Part shown: in pieces, positions 34,413 to 45,668 of the stretch
How positions within the stretch are numbered: the first letter of the stretch is position 1
Layout of the letters: each line of letters opens with the position of its first letter
Assembly (NCBI GenBank): GCA_020466095.1
Contig: CM035808.1
Location: forward strand, 34,576,502 to 34,640,501
Direction of reading: 5' to 3'
Length of the DNA: 64,000 nucleotides
Source: Chlorops oryzae
Taxonomy: Eukaryota > Arthropoda > Insecta > Diptera > Chloropidae
Made by a program: the position numbers and the translations under genes
The notes under the pieces: generated by a model
Database searches by the model: none
Seen by the model: the letters and a program-made list of their open reading frames with translations, nothing else
Told to the model about the DNA's origin: nothing

Positions 34413-35662
34413 CAATAATTCATAATCAAAATGAAATTCTTTTAATCATTTCAACATACATAAAGGCATACATATACATATACACAAATGTACACGTACG
34501 CTCTTAACCAATTGAAATTGTAGATATTAAAATCTGTCTATAAGTAGAGCTAAGTAAAAAAGAGAAAAAAACCGCCCAACGAGCGGTGCGAACAAAACAC
34601 AATTCACAATTCACAATTCGTGCAAAGAATTCGCTTAACAATCGAGGAATTGTTTGTTCAAATCTAACTAACTAGACCCGAAGTACCCACATTTATGCTT
34701 AAATATACACATTTGTCGTTGCTATTATTGTTGTTGATTTCGATGTTTGTTGTAGTTGTTGTTTTTGTTGTTGTCATTTTTGCTGTAAAGTCTTAAGCTG
34801 TATGCCTTAAGATAGTTGAACGAAATACGCACTACACGGGTATTATATTCATAAATTTCAGGTTTTTCTGCACAAGTGCCATTAACCCTATCTGTTCGGC
34901 TGTACTCATGCCCGCACCGTACCACCAACAAAAGCAACAACAAAATCAAAAACAACAATCATAAAGCGGTGCAGTCGCCGTTGCCGTCACTGTCGACGTT
35001 GACAGCGACGCGATTCTTAAGCTAAATTCTAAATTCGCATTCCAATTTGAGTTTCAGCAAATGGAAAAGGAAACAAAGCACAAATACAATCGCACAATTC
35101 AGCCATGAACATACATACAATATGTATGTATCGAGTAAGTGAGAAGTTCGTTTTTCGTTTTTGTATTATTTGTACTTTTTCCTTCTTCTTTTTAATTCAT
35201 TTACTTTAATTAGTGCTTTGCTTTGGGAACATGTACAAATTTCTAAGCAGACATTTTTTTCTTGGAAGAGAGTTTGAGAAACTTTGAGAAAAAGGGTAAC
35301 GCACTTTTGTTTTTTTTTTTTTTTTTGTGGGGAAAGAAATTGTGTAATTTACATCGGATTGATGGCAACTCTACCAATGTGAATTCATATTTTTCAATTT
35401 ATCAGGCATGTGCTAGAATACGAAAGCTGACGGAATCGCATTTAAAATCGACCAAAATTTCAAATATATAGGTACTTAGAATTTACAGATTTTGTTGGTT
35501 TTGGGTCGGAACTGCTATTGGTTGTTAATTTAACAGAGTAGTCTGGAACTCCGAATCGTACTAGTCATTTGAAATTTTTTTTTTTTTTTTTTTTTCAAAA
35601 ATAAAAAGTTTCTTTCAAAAATTAAGTTTTTTTGTTGTGGTTCAAGTAAAAATGATTTCATT
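34413..35662. other. Non-coding DNA
   Basis: GTT/CAA-rich stretch at 34720-34960 and CATACATA runs near 35110. A short minus-strand frame with a hydrophobic N-terminus exists at 34725-34958, but it arises from CAA/GTT repeats and is not called. Confidence 0.5.
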
Positions 35663-35670
35663 AAAAATAT

Positions 35671-36307
35671 CAGGGACCGTTATCATTATAAGTTTTATTT
35701 TCAAAGTCGCCTTTTAAGGATTATTTGATGAAGTTTATTTAAAATTCAAAAAAATAAAACTTACTTTTGAGTTTTATTTTTGAATTCAAAAATAAAGATT
35801 ATTGTTTGAATTTTATTTTTTTACTTGAAAAATAAAACTTTTTTTCTGAGTTTTATAATATTCTTTAAAAATAAAACTCATTGGGCGATTTCAACGAGAT
35901 GGATAGACCAATTTTTATCATATAGGTATATGTCCTTCGACAGCTTTTTAAATTTTCTATAATCCCAGCAATAATTTTTAAATGTACGTGAAACTAATAT
36001 TTCAGTCTTTCTGAGAAAGTTTTATTTTTCGAGTAAAAAAATAAAATTCAAAAAATAATCTTTATTATTGAATTCAAAAATAAAACTCAAAAGTAAGTTT
36101 TATTTTTTTGAATTTTAAATAAAACTCAAAAATAATCATTAAATGATGAGTTAAAAAAAATTTTTTTTGTATATTTAAATCATGGTATTTCCTGAAAGCC
36201 TGCCACTTGAGAATAAGTTTGGCATAGTTTGCACATAGGTAGCATTACTCTTTGTGTGTGATTTTTTTGGTCAAAAAACACAAAATAATCATTATTTTCG
36301 GTCCCTG
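35671..36307. mobile_element. hAT-type foldback MITE, 637 bp
   Basis: Ends CAGGGACCG and CGGTCCCTG with exact 8-bp target duplication AAAAATAT (35663-35670, 36308-36315). Inside, two inverted segments of about 140 bases (35715-35855 and 36010-36150), rich in AAATAAAACTT words, could fold on each other around a unique 140-base centre. Non-autonomous. Confidence 0.88.
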
Positions 36308-36315
36308 AAAAATAT

Positions 36316-38575
36316 GAATAGGCCTTATCTTGTAGCGGTAAATAAAACAGTTTTCTATTTATTCAAAAAAGCCTATACCTACGAATCCTATTTCAATTTT
36401 CAATATTGTAGACTATCGACGCTTAACGATAGCTTCGACCGAACTTTTTCACATAAACACAGGTTGGCATAGTTTTTATTTTGTCTTTTTAATTTTATTA
36501 CAACCAAATTTATACTAAATTTATTAAATATTTTTACTTTTGTCCCTACAAGTCATTTTTTGTTAAAATTTTTAAGGAAATTTCCCTACAATTGGCAGCA
36601 CTACAAACAGATGAATGGCTGTCAAACCAAATCCTCTCAATGGCGATATTGTCGTGTGAACGCTTGGATTTCGATATGGATTTCACGAAATCCAAGTGCC
36701 AAAATCCCGGGATTTCGATGCTCGTCTGAATAGCATATAAGACAAGTGATACGAAGGAAAATGTTTTCTGTTCCCCTTCCCCTTGTTGCCAACTAACTTT
36801 GTCGATTATTTGGAAAGAAAAAATTCTGTGTTGAAATTGGGAATTTGGTATTGAGAAAACATTTTTCGTACTTATTTGATACAGCATGGTGAAGGGTTAA
36901 TAAAACCTTTTGTAGCGAAATTTTTTTCTCAATTATTTAATATTTCATGCAGAAAAGGGTTAATTTTACACCATAAACAATTTTTCCCCTCTTATTTAAT
37001 ATATCATGAAGTAGAGGGTTAAATTAAAATTCATTTTTGATTGGAATTGCAATTTCATAACAACTATTCGAAGTAAATAAAAAATTGTTCATACCTATTA
37101 GATAAATAAAAAAAATTCACTATTCTAAAATTCTACGATATCCACTTTTTGACACTTTATTTTAGTACTTGAAGGGATTATAATTAAAGCGAATTAATTA
37201 CATATTTCTTTAAGTCATCAATTATTTGCTTCGAAATAAGTATCTATGTATCTATAAAATCAACTCATCCAAAAGAGAATTCTCGACTCCATAAATGCGA
37301 CAAAATAAAAGAAACGTCTCAAATGGAGCGACTGAGCGCGCACACAAATATAAACTCAAATGAAATGAAATTAAATCAATTGAAATGCATAAAAAAGAAA
37401 ATTCCGTTCAAAGCGAAATCAAGAAAAGTCAACTAACAACTCTACTCGAGCGGATGTGTTGTTGTTGGTGTCTCTGTGAATTCATTAATATCATTTTGAA
37501 TACAGTAGTTGTTGTTGCAGCCACTTTGCTGCATCTGTATCCATCTTTATTGTCTGATTTTGTTCTCCATTACTTGAAGAACGAAATTGACCTGAGCGAG
37601 GGAAAAGGCAATTCAGAAATAGGTAGATATCTTAAAAGTAAAATAAATAAAAAACGATGAAACGATAAGTAATAAAATATGTGAAAAATATCAAGAAACA
37701 CACAAATATCACACACTCAAGCGCCCGCACACACACAGACGCACACACACACATACAACAGCCACTTTCTTATGGAAGACAATAAGAAAACGAGGGAAAT
37801 ATGTGCACATTCTACCGAAAACGGAATAAATGAATAATGTTCAACAATAGAATTTTAATAAGAATTCGAAAAACCAACAACAACAACAAAAACAACACAG
37901 CGACAGCAAAACGAAGTAATCAAAATCATTCTTTTTATTATCATTATCGTTTACGACACAACGATAGCAGCGCCGGCAGAGGCAGCGGCTTAAACTTCAT
38001 CGAAAACGTTAACTTCGTTCGCCTCAACATCGTACTCACACAAAACAATAACACGAAAGAAAAGAACAAAAAAAAAAAAAACAATTCTAAATTACCAACA
38101 CACTCTCATACAAATTTTTCAATTCAGAAAATTTCTTACCGTGCTTGTTGTTTTTGTTTACTACAGTTGATTGTTCATATTCGGCGGCATTGTGGTTGTT
38201 GTTTTTTGTTGTTATATTGCAGAGCAAGCATAAAAAAAACACTCACACACCACTAAACAATATGTTGCTGAGAGAGTTCTTGAGAATTGGAAGACGATTT
38301 TTGTCTTTTATGATTTTATAACATAAAAAATTAAGTGGCACAAAATATCCTTTTAATCGAATTGCCAATGTCCAACAATCAATCAATACATAGAAATGTT
38401 CACTTGAAATTTTCACGAATTTTCCAATAATTTAAACCCGTTATTTAACACAAGTAGAAGCTAACGAAACTATAGAAGACGAATTGCGCTCTAAAATTAG
38501 TGAGATCTATTAATGATGATGGGTGATAGGTACTCGGTACAGAAAGCTCAATAGGACGATTTTACGGTAGTACTA
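36316..38575. other. Non-coding DNA
   Basis: Three weak repeats of a TTTAATATxTCATG...GGGTTAA block at 36880-37025. CAA/GTT-rich and CA-rich stretches at 37.4-38.25 kb look like 5' leader or promoter DNA but no exon is identifiable. Confidence 0.5.
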
Positions 38576-39157
38576 CAGTAGTTTCGCTATATAACAAACT
38601 CGTATATAAAAAAAAACCCGCTGGTTAGAAAGTAATCTCAGGGCACCAAGTCCATTTATATTAAGCTCTGTACAAAAATGTTTGTATATAAGAAACTCGT
38701 ACTATAAGAAAAACCCGCCTTTAAGAAACTGTTTACCAAAACCAAAAACTCTTTTAGTATGAGGCCATTTACACGTTGAGACATTTCGATAATGAAACAC
38801 ACTTTTTGTTGGCTAGGGACGCGCGGGGATGTGGCATGAAAGCGTTTTTCTATTTCGATAATGAAACACATTTTTTGTCCTCCCTTGCCAACGAAAATTT
38901 GTTTCATTATCGAAATGTCTTAAAGTGTAAATAGCGTATAGGGAAAACATTTTTATATTAGAAACTTGGTTTTTATAAAAAATTTAACAACCATATTTTC
39001 AAATATCGGTAGTTTATACAAGAAAAAATTTTCTTATAAACGGTTTTTTTTTTACAAGAAAGAATTTTCGTATAAACGGGTTCTTATATATGAAAAAACC
39101 GGATATAAGAATGAAATTTCTTGGCAAAATCGACTTTCTTACATAGCGAAACTACTG
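38576..39157. mobile_element. TA-flanked inverted-repeat element, 582 bp
   Basis: Ends CAGTAGTTTCGCTATATAAC and TACATAGCGAAACTACTG, each flanked by TA. The body has repeated TATAAGAAAC/AAACCCG words. TA duplication suggests the Tc1/mariner superfamily. Interrupted by a smaller MITE at 38761-38940. No transposase. Confidence 0.8.
38761..38940. mobile_element. ATTTCGATAATGAAACA MITE, copy a (nested)
   Basis: Inverted ends: GGCCATTTACACGTTGAGAC to the left and, mirrored, CTTAAAGTGTAAATAGCG to the right, with ACATTTCGATAATGAAACA just inside both. Interior GGGACGCGCGGGGATGTGG. Seven related copies occur between 38.7 and 49.3 kb. Confidence 0.82.
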
Positions 39158-39609
39158 TATTGAGTTTTAAAAAACTCTTCAATAGTGAAACTAAATTACT
39201 TTACGTGGGTTTTTTCTATATTTTAAAACGAAAATTGGAATTTCAAACAGTAAATATACAAAAATTATCACTATATTCAATTTTTAATACAGTTTTTTGA
39301 ATTTTCTGAGCAAAACTAAATTTGGCACGTTGATGTTAAAATTAATCGCTTTCTGTTCCATCTCTAAGAAAAATAAACAGCTATAGCTGTCAATATAGCT
39401 AAATTATTTGCGACAGCTCTTTTCGGCCGTTGTGTTGTAGTTTGTATATGTGATGCCAGCATTTGGAAACCAATTTTCCCTCGGATAATAAAAAAAAAAT
39501 CCCTTTTATTCCATTCTGTTGTGGCGAGTATGACCAAATGTCAAATATGTTGTGAGTACAGAAATGTCAATATCAGTTAATGTATACAAAACAAATTTGA
39601 AAACAACAA

Positions 39610-39986
39610 CATATCGTCGGCTTAAAGTGTAAACCTGATAAGTGCACTTTTAACCGATTCCGACTTTTCGATGTCATTCGAAAGAAAAAAGCACACTGCA
39701 TCGTCAGGCAAAAAAATCTAAATACGGAGAAATTGGTGATGAGTAAAACTGCTAAGTCCAACTGTGGTCAAAGTTCACAGCTAACACCAACAAGTGACTC
39801 CAAGTAGACTTTGTATCGTGCACAGAATCGAATTTAGAAGAGACTTCATATAGGAACAAAATAAACCATCCATATTTTGGGTCTCCTTCCCTACTTTGAA
39901 GTCTTGAAAAAAAAGTGTTTTTTGTTTACCCTGTAATGTTTTGAAATTGTTAGTTAGCAGGCTTACACTTTAAGCCGACGATATGT
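39610..39986. mobile_element. Inverted-repeat element, 377 bp
   Basis: ACATATCGTCGGCTTAAAGT at the left and its inverted copy at the right end (39958-39986). No coding frame and no clear target duplication. Confidence 0.7.
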
Positions 39987-41125
39987 GACATTTAAATCGG
40001 AGTTTTAAAAATAAAATCAACAAAAAAACAAAAGCGGAAAATAATAAAATAAGAAGAAGGCATATGTGCTACTGTTACGACCTTATTAAATATACCTTGG
40101 TAGAAATATACCAACAAAAAATCCGTTTCAAACATTTGAAGTGGTTTTTGGTGGTCTTTGCTCGCACAGTTGCCATTTTGGTACATTTGCATCAAATGCG
40201 GTAAAGTTTTTTTCTTTTGGTACATTGGTACATAAATTTAGATTTTGGTACATTTTTAACAAATCACAGCCGGAAATTTCACTACTTCTGCAGTACTTCC
40301 GAAGTGGTGAAAATTCATACTGCGACTACTCGTATTACTAACCCTTACTTCTAATGAATTTTGTTAGGAGATGGCCGCTATTTTCAGTACTTCAAAATTC
40401 AGTGTTATTCATTAGGTAAAGGAGTGTATGACCCTAAATTGCATGAAAACTTCATTTGGGCAAAAATTACATGCTGGCTGGCTTAAATGGATCAAACGTT
40501 CATGATTATTTCATTTGAAAATAGAGTATGTGCTGCTAACATGAATGAAAATATCATTCTGAACAAATATTATTGTGCCAACGGGAATGAGAATCACATT
40601 TGAAAAAATAGTATACGCCGCGGAGATCTGAGAGGAGAAGAAAAAGAATATTTTAAAGAAATTGGCGTATATGGCCATATTTCGTCATTTCGACATTGTG
40701 ACACATTATCGCCTTTGGAAAGACTTAAGAGTTTAAATTCTTAAAACATCTTAAGTAAACAAAAATTATAAAACTTTTGAGAATTGTAGCACACAGATTG
40801 AAAAACATCTTGTCATGACAATTTCATAGGATCTGCATTGAAAATAGAAATATACAACCATCTTTCAAATGAAAATTTCATTTGAAGAAGAGTCTGTTGC
40901 AACGCGCTCTTGCTTCTGTGATATTTTCACTAGAAGATCACTCGAAAAAGCACCAATTGCCCTCTTTACATATGAGTGCTTCACTTCTTCTGCAGTACTG
41001 ATTTTTTCATGCATGCGATAATGTTCGGCTGGGATTTCGCTCAACTCCCCATTAGAGTTGCAGGACTATCGATTTCAGTTTTTCTTTGATTGTTAAAGGC
41101 TAAAATTAGAAACTGGGCTAACGAT
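39987..41125. other. Non-coding DNA with a dispersed repeat
   Basis: 40675-40830 is the second copy of the repeat at 18830-18990, in opposite orientation. Repeated ATGAAAATTTCATTTG-type words at 40440-40900. No gene. Confidence 0.5.
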
Positions 41126-41322
41126 CAGCTCGATTCTGAATATTCCCCGGGAACGAATTCCCGGGGAATTTACTTTTCTCGGCAGTAAACTTCATCTTTT
41201 TTAAATATGTGGGAATGGGTATTTGATCCATACTCATTATTTTCCTTAGCCTATCTATTTAAAAAATGATAATTTTAGTCTCGAGAAATGTAAATTCCCC
41301 GGGAATATTCAGAATTGGGCTG
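41126..41322. mobile_element. CAGCCCGATTC MITE (copy 3), intact, 197 bp
   Basis: Starts CAGCTCGATTCTGAATATTC and ends GAATATTCAGAATTGGGCTG. CCCGGGAA palindromes lie inside both ends, duplicated at the left (41145-41170). In reverse orientation it corresponds to the host MITE at 14549-15492 without the piggyBac-like insert. Confidence 0.82.
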
Positions 41323-41699
41323 TATTTCTTCCATTCCTCTTTGTTTCTCTTTATTTTTCACTGATTTTTTATGTTGCTCGTTAAACCGAGTGCAGAAAAA
41401 AAAATGTATGCCATTTTGCTTGTTATATAAAGTATTCAATAGAAGGAACTTGAATGCTCGTTAAATGCGAGCCTCGCTAAAGCGAATGCTCGTTAAAGGA
41501 TTTTTAATAATTTTTTACTCAAAACTAGTCTTTTAGTCTGACTAAAAAAAAAAAAATTCATCTTGTATAAATATATTACCATGATGAAAAAATTACGTTA
41601 GTTTTTGTGATTTTTTTTTTCAAAAAAAATATATATGTGCGTACTTATTCTATAAAAAAAGGTCCGTTTTGTGTACTTTTTGCTCAGTTTTTTTTGGCA
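41323..41699. other. Non-coding DNA
   Basis: A GAATGCTCGTTAAA motif recurs at 41450-41500. Nothing else recognised. Confidence 0.45.
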
Positions 41700-42895
41700 A
41701 CACTGTACGATACATACGCATAAGTTTCTATGTGTTTAAAGTTTTTAAAAACTTACAGTGAAAAAAACAACTTGAGCACTATCGAAGGAATGAAATAGAA
41801 CAGTGACAACTCGGCATGCTCATATATTAGCGTGTACGAGCTCAAAAACTACACGCATACGAAAAAGGGCGGCAGTTGCGCTGCTCTCTCGAAATTAAAA
41901 AAACAGCATTCGAACTCACATGTACACGCTGTCGATGTGAAAGCTATAATACAGCTTTTGAATTTCGCTTATGGACGTTTAATGGCCCTGACAATCTCTG
42001 ATATTGTAGATCCAATTTATAAATTTTTTAAGTGAGCGTCATAAACTGAGTCACGTTTGGTAGTCTGTACTAAGAAAAAAATCAAGCAACTGTCTCGACG
42101 TTTATAGGATAAACCATGATGAAAAAGATAATACAGTTTATAAATCTAATTGATTGTTTCTTTCACAAATTACATATATTTGTTGTTTCGTAGCTTAAAT
42201 TCATAAGAGGTAAGGAATTTCACTTTTAAGTGACAAAAAATTTTTGCTCGTTAATGACAAGACTGAGTTACATACATGAGCATAAGTTTCTACTCGTGTT
42301 TACTAATTTAACAAATTATGAAAATAACAGATTTGTACACTAATCTGTTTTAAGTGAATGAAATAGAACTATCGGATAGCTATAAATTAGCGTGATACTG
42401 TGTCACAAATTCAGCTAATTTAGAATATGATTTAGGGCGGAGTTGTGCAAACTCTAAATAAAAAAATGTTAGCATTGTAACTCAAATGTACACATTATGT
42501 GAATTGCCTATAGATACAAGCTTTTGAATTAGCTCTATGAACAGTTTTACATGGCCTGGACAATCGTCAATATTGCTAATCCAATTTATGGATTGTTTTA
42601 AGTGCAGGAATGGTACATTTCTCCGGGTTCTGGTAGATTTTTGGTACAAGAAAATAAATCAGACGGCAACCATGACTGCTCGCACGTTTGAATCAGGCGC
42701 CATTAGAAGCCAACGAGAAATAAGAGAGTAAACAGTTTTAGAATCCTACCGATTGTGTTGTGCGTTTCTACGAAATCTACGGATATAATTCTGATTGTTT
42801 GAGCTAAAAATACCATAAGAGGTAAGTGAAACATTTCACTCTTAAACACTAAACAGATGCATTCATAAAAATGGTTTTCTGCGAATGACAAGATT
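41700..42895. repeat. Diverged direct duplication, two copies of about 0.6 kb
   Basis: Copy 1 about 41700-42260, copy 2 about 42261-42895, same orientation. Shared in order: GCATAAGTTTCTA, GAATGAAATAGAAC, AATTAGCGTG, GGGCGG-AGTTG, AGCTTTTGAATT, ATCCAATTTAT, TTTTAAGTG, ATAAGAGGTAAG and AATGACAAGA. Differences are many, so the duplication is old. No open frame is kept in both. Confidence 0.7.
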
Positions 42896-42949
42896 CTAGG
42901 GACGTTTGATATACATCGATGCATCGAATTCACTCGATGTTTGGACGCT

Positions 42950-43110
42950 ATTACACGTTGATACATTTCAATAACAAAACACACGTTTTGTTGGATAGGG
43001 ACGCATGGGGATGTGTTATGGGAGCGTTTTTCTATCTTTCTCTCCCCATCCTCCTCTGTCACAAAATGCGTTATGTTGAACGATGTTGACGGTATGTGTA
43101 AACGGGTGCC
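42950..43110. mobile_element. ATTTCGATAATGAAACA MITE, copy b (diverged)
   Basis: Matches copy a with changes (GATACATTTCAATAACAAAAC; interior GGGACGCATGGGGATGTG). Right end decayed. Confidence 0.65.
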
Positions 43111-43140
43111 AACCAAGAAACGCTCAACTGTTCGATAAGA

Positions 43141-43280
43141 GGCCATTTACACGTTAAGACATTTCGATAATGAAACACACTTTTTGTGGGCTAGGGACGC
43201 ACGGGGATGTGGTATGGGAGCGGTTTTCTCTCTTCCCACTGCCTCTTTTGCCAACGAAAATTTGTTTCAGTATCGAAATG
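43141..43280. mobile_element. ATTTCGATAATGAAACA MITE, copy c, left part
   Basis: GGCCATTTACACGTTAAGAC onward to GTATCGAAATG, then interrupted by the 1184-bp element at 43281. The right part resumes at 44473 (TCTTAAGGCTCAAATA). Confidence 0.8.
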
Positions 43281-44464
43281 GGCATAATTCTAGTTGCTGC
43301 CTTTCTTGGATTTAGTTGAAACTCGGTATGTATATGTAGAATGGCCTCCTGATTCCAAATCTGCAATCCGTTTTTGGCGGTCGCAACTAGCTTAGGAGAT
43401 ATCAAGTTTGTGTGAAAATGCAATGTAAATATTGTGAAAACAGACTGACAGCTCATTATGGTGCTGCTAGACGTTTTATTTTGAAAAAATCTACCAACTG
43501 GTAGATTTAATAGGAGGATAATAAAAAAGTGGGAAATTATGAGCCATATTGTGGGAAATATCTAGAAAATAATTCTCAAACTTGGGGAAATGAGTATTTT
43601 TTTAACTACGCTTTTTTGTTTTATTGAAAAATGTAATTGCACTTCCTTTTCGATTTTTAGAAAATATGAAAAATTTTTTTCAAAAATCTCAAAAATTTTT
43701 CAACTACGGCGCTCTCTGAAAGGCACATTTTTACATGATTTCTTTTTTGTTTTTTTTTTTTTTTAATGAAAAATGTAATTGCATTTCTTCGTGTTTTACA
43801 AAAAATGAACTTCCTTTTCGTTTTTTAGAAAAAATGAAAAAAATTTTCTCAAAAGTTTTTCGCCTGCGGGGCTCTCTGAAATACACATTTCTACACGACT
43901 TCATTTTTTCCCGCCTTTTTTGTTTTTTTTTAAATGGAATTGCAATTCTTTTTTGTCTTTTTTTTAGAAAAATGAAAAATTTTTAAGAAATAAAACACTT
44001 AAAAAATTATATTCCATAATCCGTAATATTTCTCTGTTTCACATTATTGCTCAAAAGCTAAAAAATGTTAAAATTTTTAAATATTTCTTGCAGGTATGGC
44101 AATAATTTTCATAAAATATTTTCATTTTGTAACATAAACGAATTTCGAATAAGTGGCAACTACGCAAATGTCGAGATAGTAGTGGTATTCAAGCAACAGT
44201 GCAAACGCAGTGTGCAATATTTGCACTTGTCAAATTGCGTACAAAAAAAGCAGTGCAAATATTGCACACTGCGATTTGCACTGTTGCTTGAATACCACTA
44301 GTGTAAAATTTAGTACGTTTTTGGGCAATTTTCAAAACGCCATTTCTAAACTAGAGGCGACCGCTAAAAAAGGATTGCAGATTTGGAATCAGGGAGTCAT
44401 TTTCTATAGATTGAGACCAAAAAAAAATAAGATCCCAGAAACGGCCAGCAACTAGAATTTTTCC
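43281..44464. mobile_element. 1184-bp element inserted in MITE copy c
   Basis: Terminal sequences GGCATAATTCTAGTTGCTG and CAGCAACTAGAATTTTTCC are imperfect inverted repeats. Exact 8-bp target duplication TCGAAATG at 43273-43280 and 44465-44472. Subterminal parts also mirror each other (GATTCCAAATCTGCAATCC near 43355 and its complement near 44375). The interior has T-rich near-repeats and no transposase. An 8-bp duplication fits hAT or P superfamilies. Confidence 0.78.
44181..44299. mobile_element. 119-bp near-perfect hairpin repeat, copy 1
   Basis: AGTGGTATTCAAGCAACAGT at the left is exactly inverted at the right, and pairing continues (GCAAACGCAGTGTGCAATAT against its near-complement) almost to a 15-20 base loop. 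Flanked by AGT on both sides. A second copy, also 119 bp, is in the intron of STPR locus 3. Nested in the 1184-bp element. Confidence 0.9.
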
Positions 44465-44488
44465 TCGAAATGTCTTAAGGCTCAAATA

Positions 44489-44590
44489 TACGCTATTTAC
44501 AAGTTAAGACATTTAGATAATGAAACAAATTTTTGATGATAAGGGAGGCAGGGGGAAGAGAAAAAACGCTACAACACCACATCCCCGTGT
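44489..44590. mobile_element. ATTTCGATAATGAAACA MITE, copy d (truncated, inverted)
   Basis: TACGCTATTTACAAGTTAAG at the left, then the family interior in reverse orientation (AGGGGGAAGAG, CCACATCCCCG). Stops abruptly at about 44590. Directly abuts copy c. Confidence 0.65.
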
Positions 44591-44650
44591 AGGGATACCA
44601 ACCCTCCCGGAATGGGCGGGAGACTCCCGCTTTTGAGCACAGTCTCCCGG

Positions 44651-44711
44651 TCTCCCGCCCAGCGACTATTTTTCCCGCCCAGCGACTATTTTTCCCGCCC
44701 AGCGACTATTT
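44651..44711. repeat. 20-bp triplication
   Basis: Three identical units of TTTCCCGCCCAGCGACTATT, in a G/C-rich patch with CTCCCGG words. Confidence 0.9.
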
Positions 44712-45668
44712 CTTCTGGATTCATGAAAATTTCATTTTTCTCCTTTTTAAAAACTAACATTTTAGCAAAATACTAGTATATATATACGGGAATTTTTAGC
44801 CAGCATAGCCGCGATAGCGATTAGAAATAATTTGTTTTTCATTTACACTACTTATGAATTTTTTGGAAATGCAACAATTTCTGGATATAGTTGAGAAGTT
44901 ATCTAGCCTCCATGCACTTTAATATTATCCACAAAGACTAGACCCGACTATACCCCTATACAAGCTCGGAGCACAAATTCTTTGTAGAAAAAACATCTTA
45001 GTGAGAAAAGTATACATACTGAGATAGTAATGCCGCCGAAAAAGAAAGTAGAATGCGTAAGAAATTTCTGAAGCGTTATTTATATGAAGTTTTTCACATC
45101 TGACAGAGCTGGAGATAGTCCTTAATAAACAACAACTGAATAAGATAATTTTTTCATGAAATCATTCATTACTCGATTGTGATAAACATCGATACTTCCA
45201 ACCGATGCATTGGAAGAAATAGATGCACAGCCTCTATGCATTCCATCGATAAAAAACATGATGTATTTTCTAAGTGAACATCCCTACACGATTCATATCC
45301 ATATGATGTGATAACAATAAAGCTACAACACAACGATGACGGCAAATTTGACATTAAAATTCTTGCAGTTGTCTTGTAGTCATTCGGTTTTGCTAACAGC
45401 TGTTTCCATTGGAAATTTTGGGCTTGCGCAGAGAGTTTGAGTCCTTTCCAACTGGAAGGTTTTTTCCATATTGATTGGTTCTTGCTTTTGTTGATTTTTC
45501 TAACAAAAATTTTATGCGTTCGAAAACAAGTGCATGTTGGAAAAAAACTTTGTGCGAACAATCGTGTGTAAAAATTTTAAAGCCAAAATATTGGGCGAGA
45601 AAGCAAAACAAAGATAAAACTGCTTTTGCCGCAGTTTGCCGGAGAAAAAACAATTCAACTTAGAACAG
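44712..45668. other. Upstream region of STPR locus 1
   Basis: No coding frame of substance. 45420-45668 should contain the promoter and 5' leader of STPR locus 1 (leader rich in AAAACAA). ATCGATA-like motifs at 45187 and 45245. No clear TATA box. Confidence 0.4.

Noticed and set aside
34725..34958. Minus-strand 77-residue frame with a hydrophobic, signal-peptide-like start
   Set aside because: The hydrophobic run comes from a GTT/CAA repeat and the end is KNN-rich; no conserved motif.
37385..38256. Plus-strand frames rich in N, K and C
   Set aside because: CAA/GTT-rich and A-rich sequence with no domain; more like leader or promoter DNA.
42703..43456. Minus-strand frames of 100-147 residues
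   Set aside because: They run across MITE copies b and c and the nested element; repeated peptide CFIIEM comes from the MITE ends.
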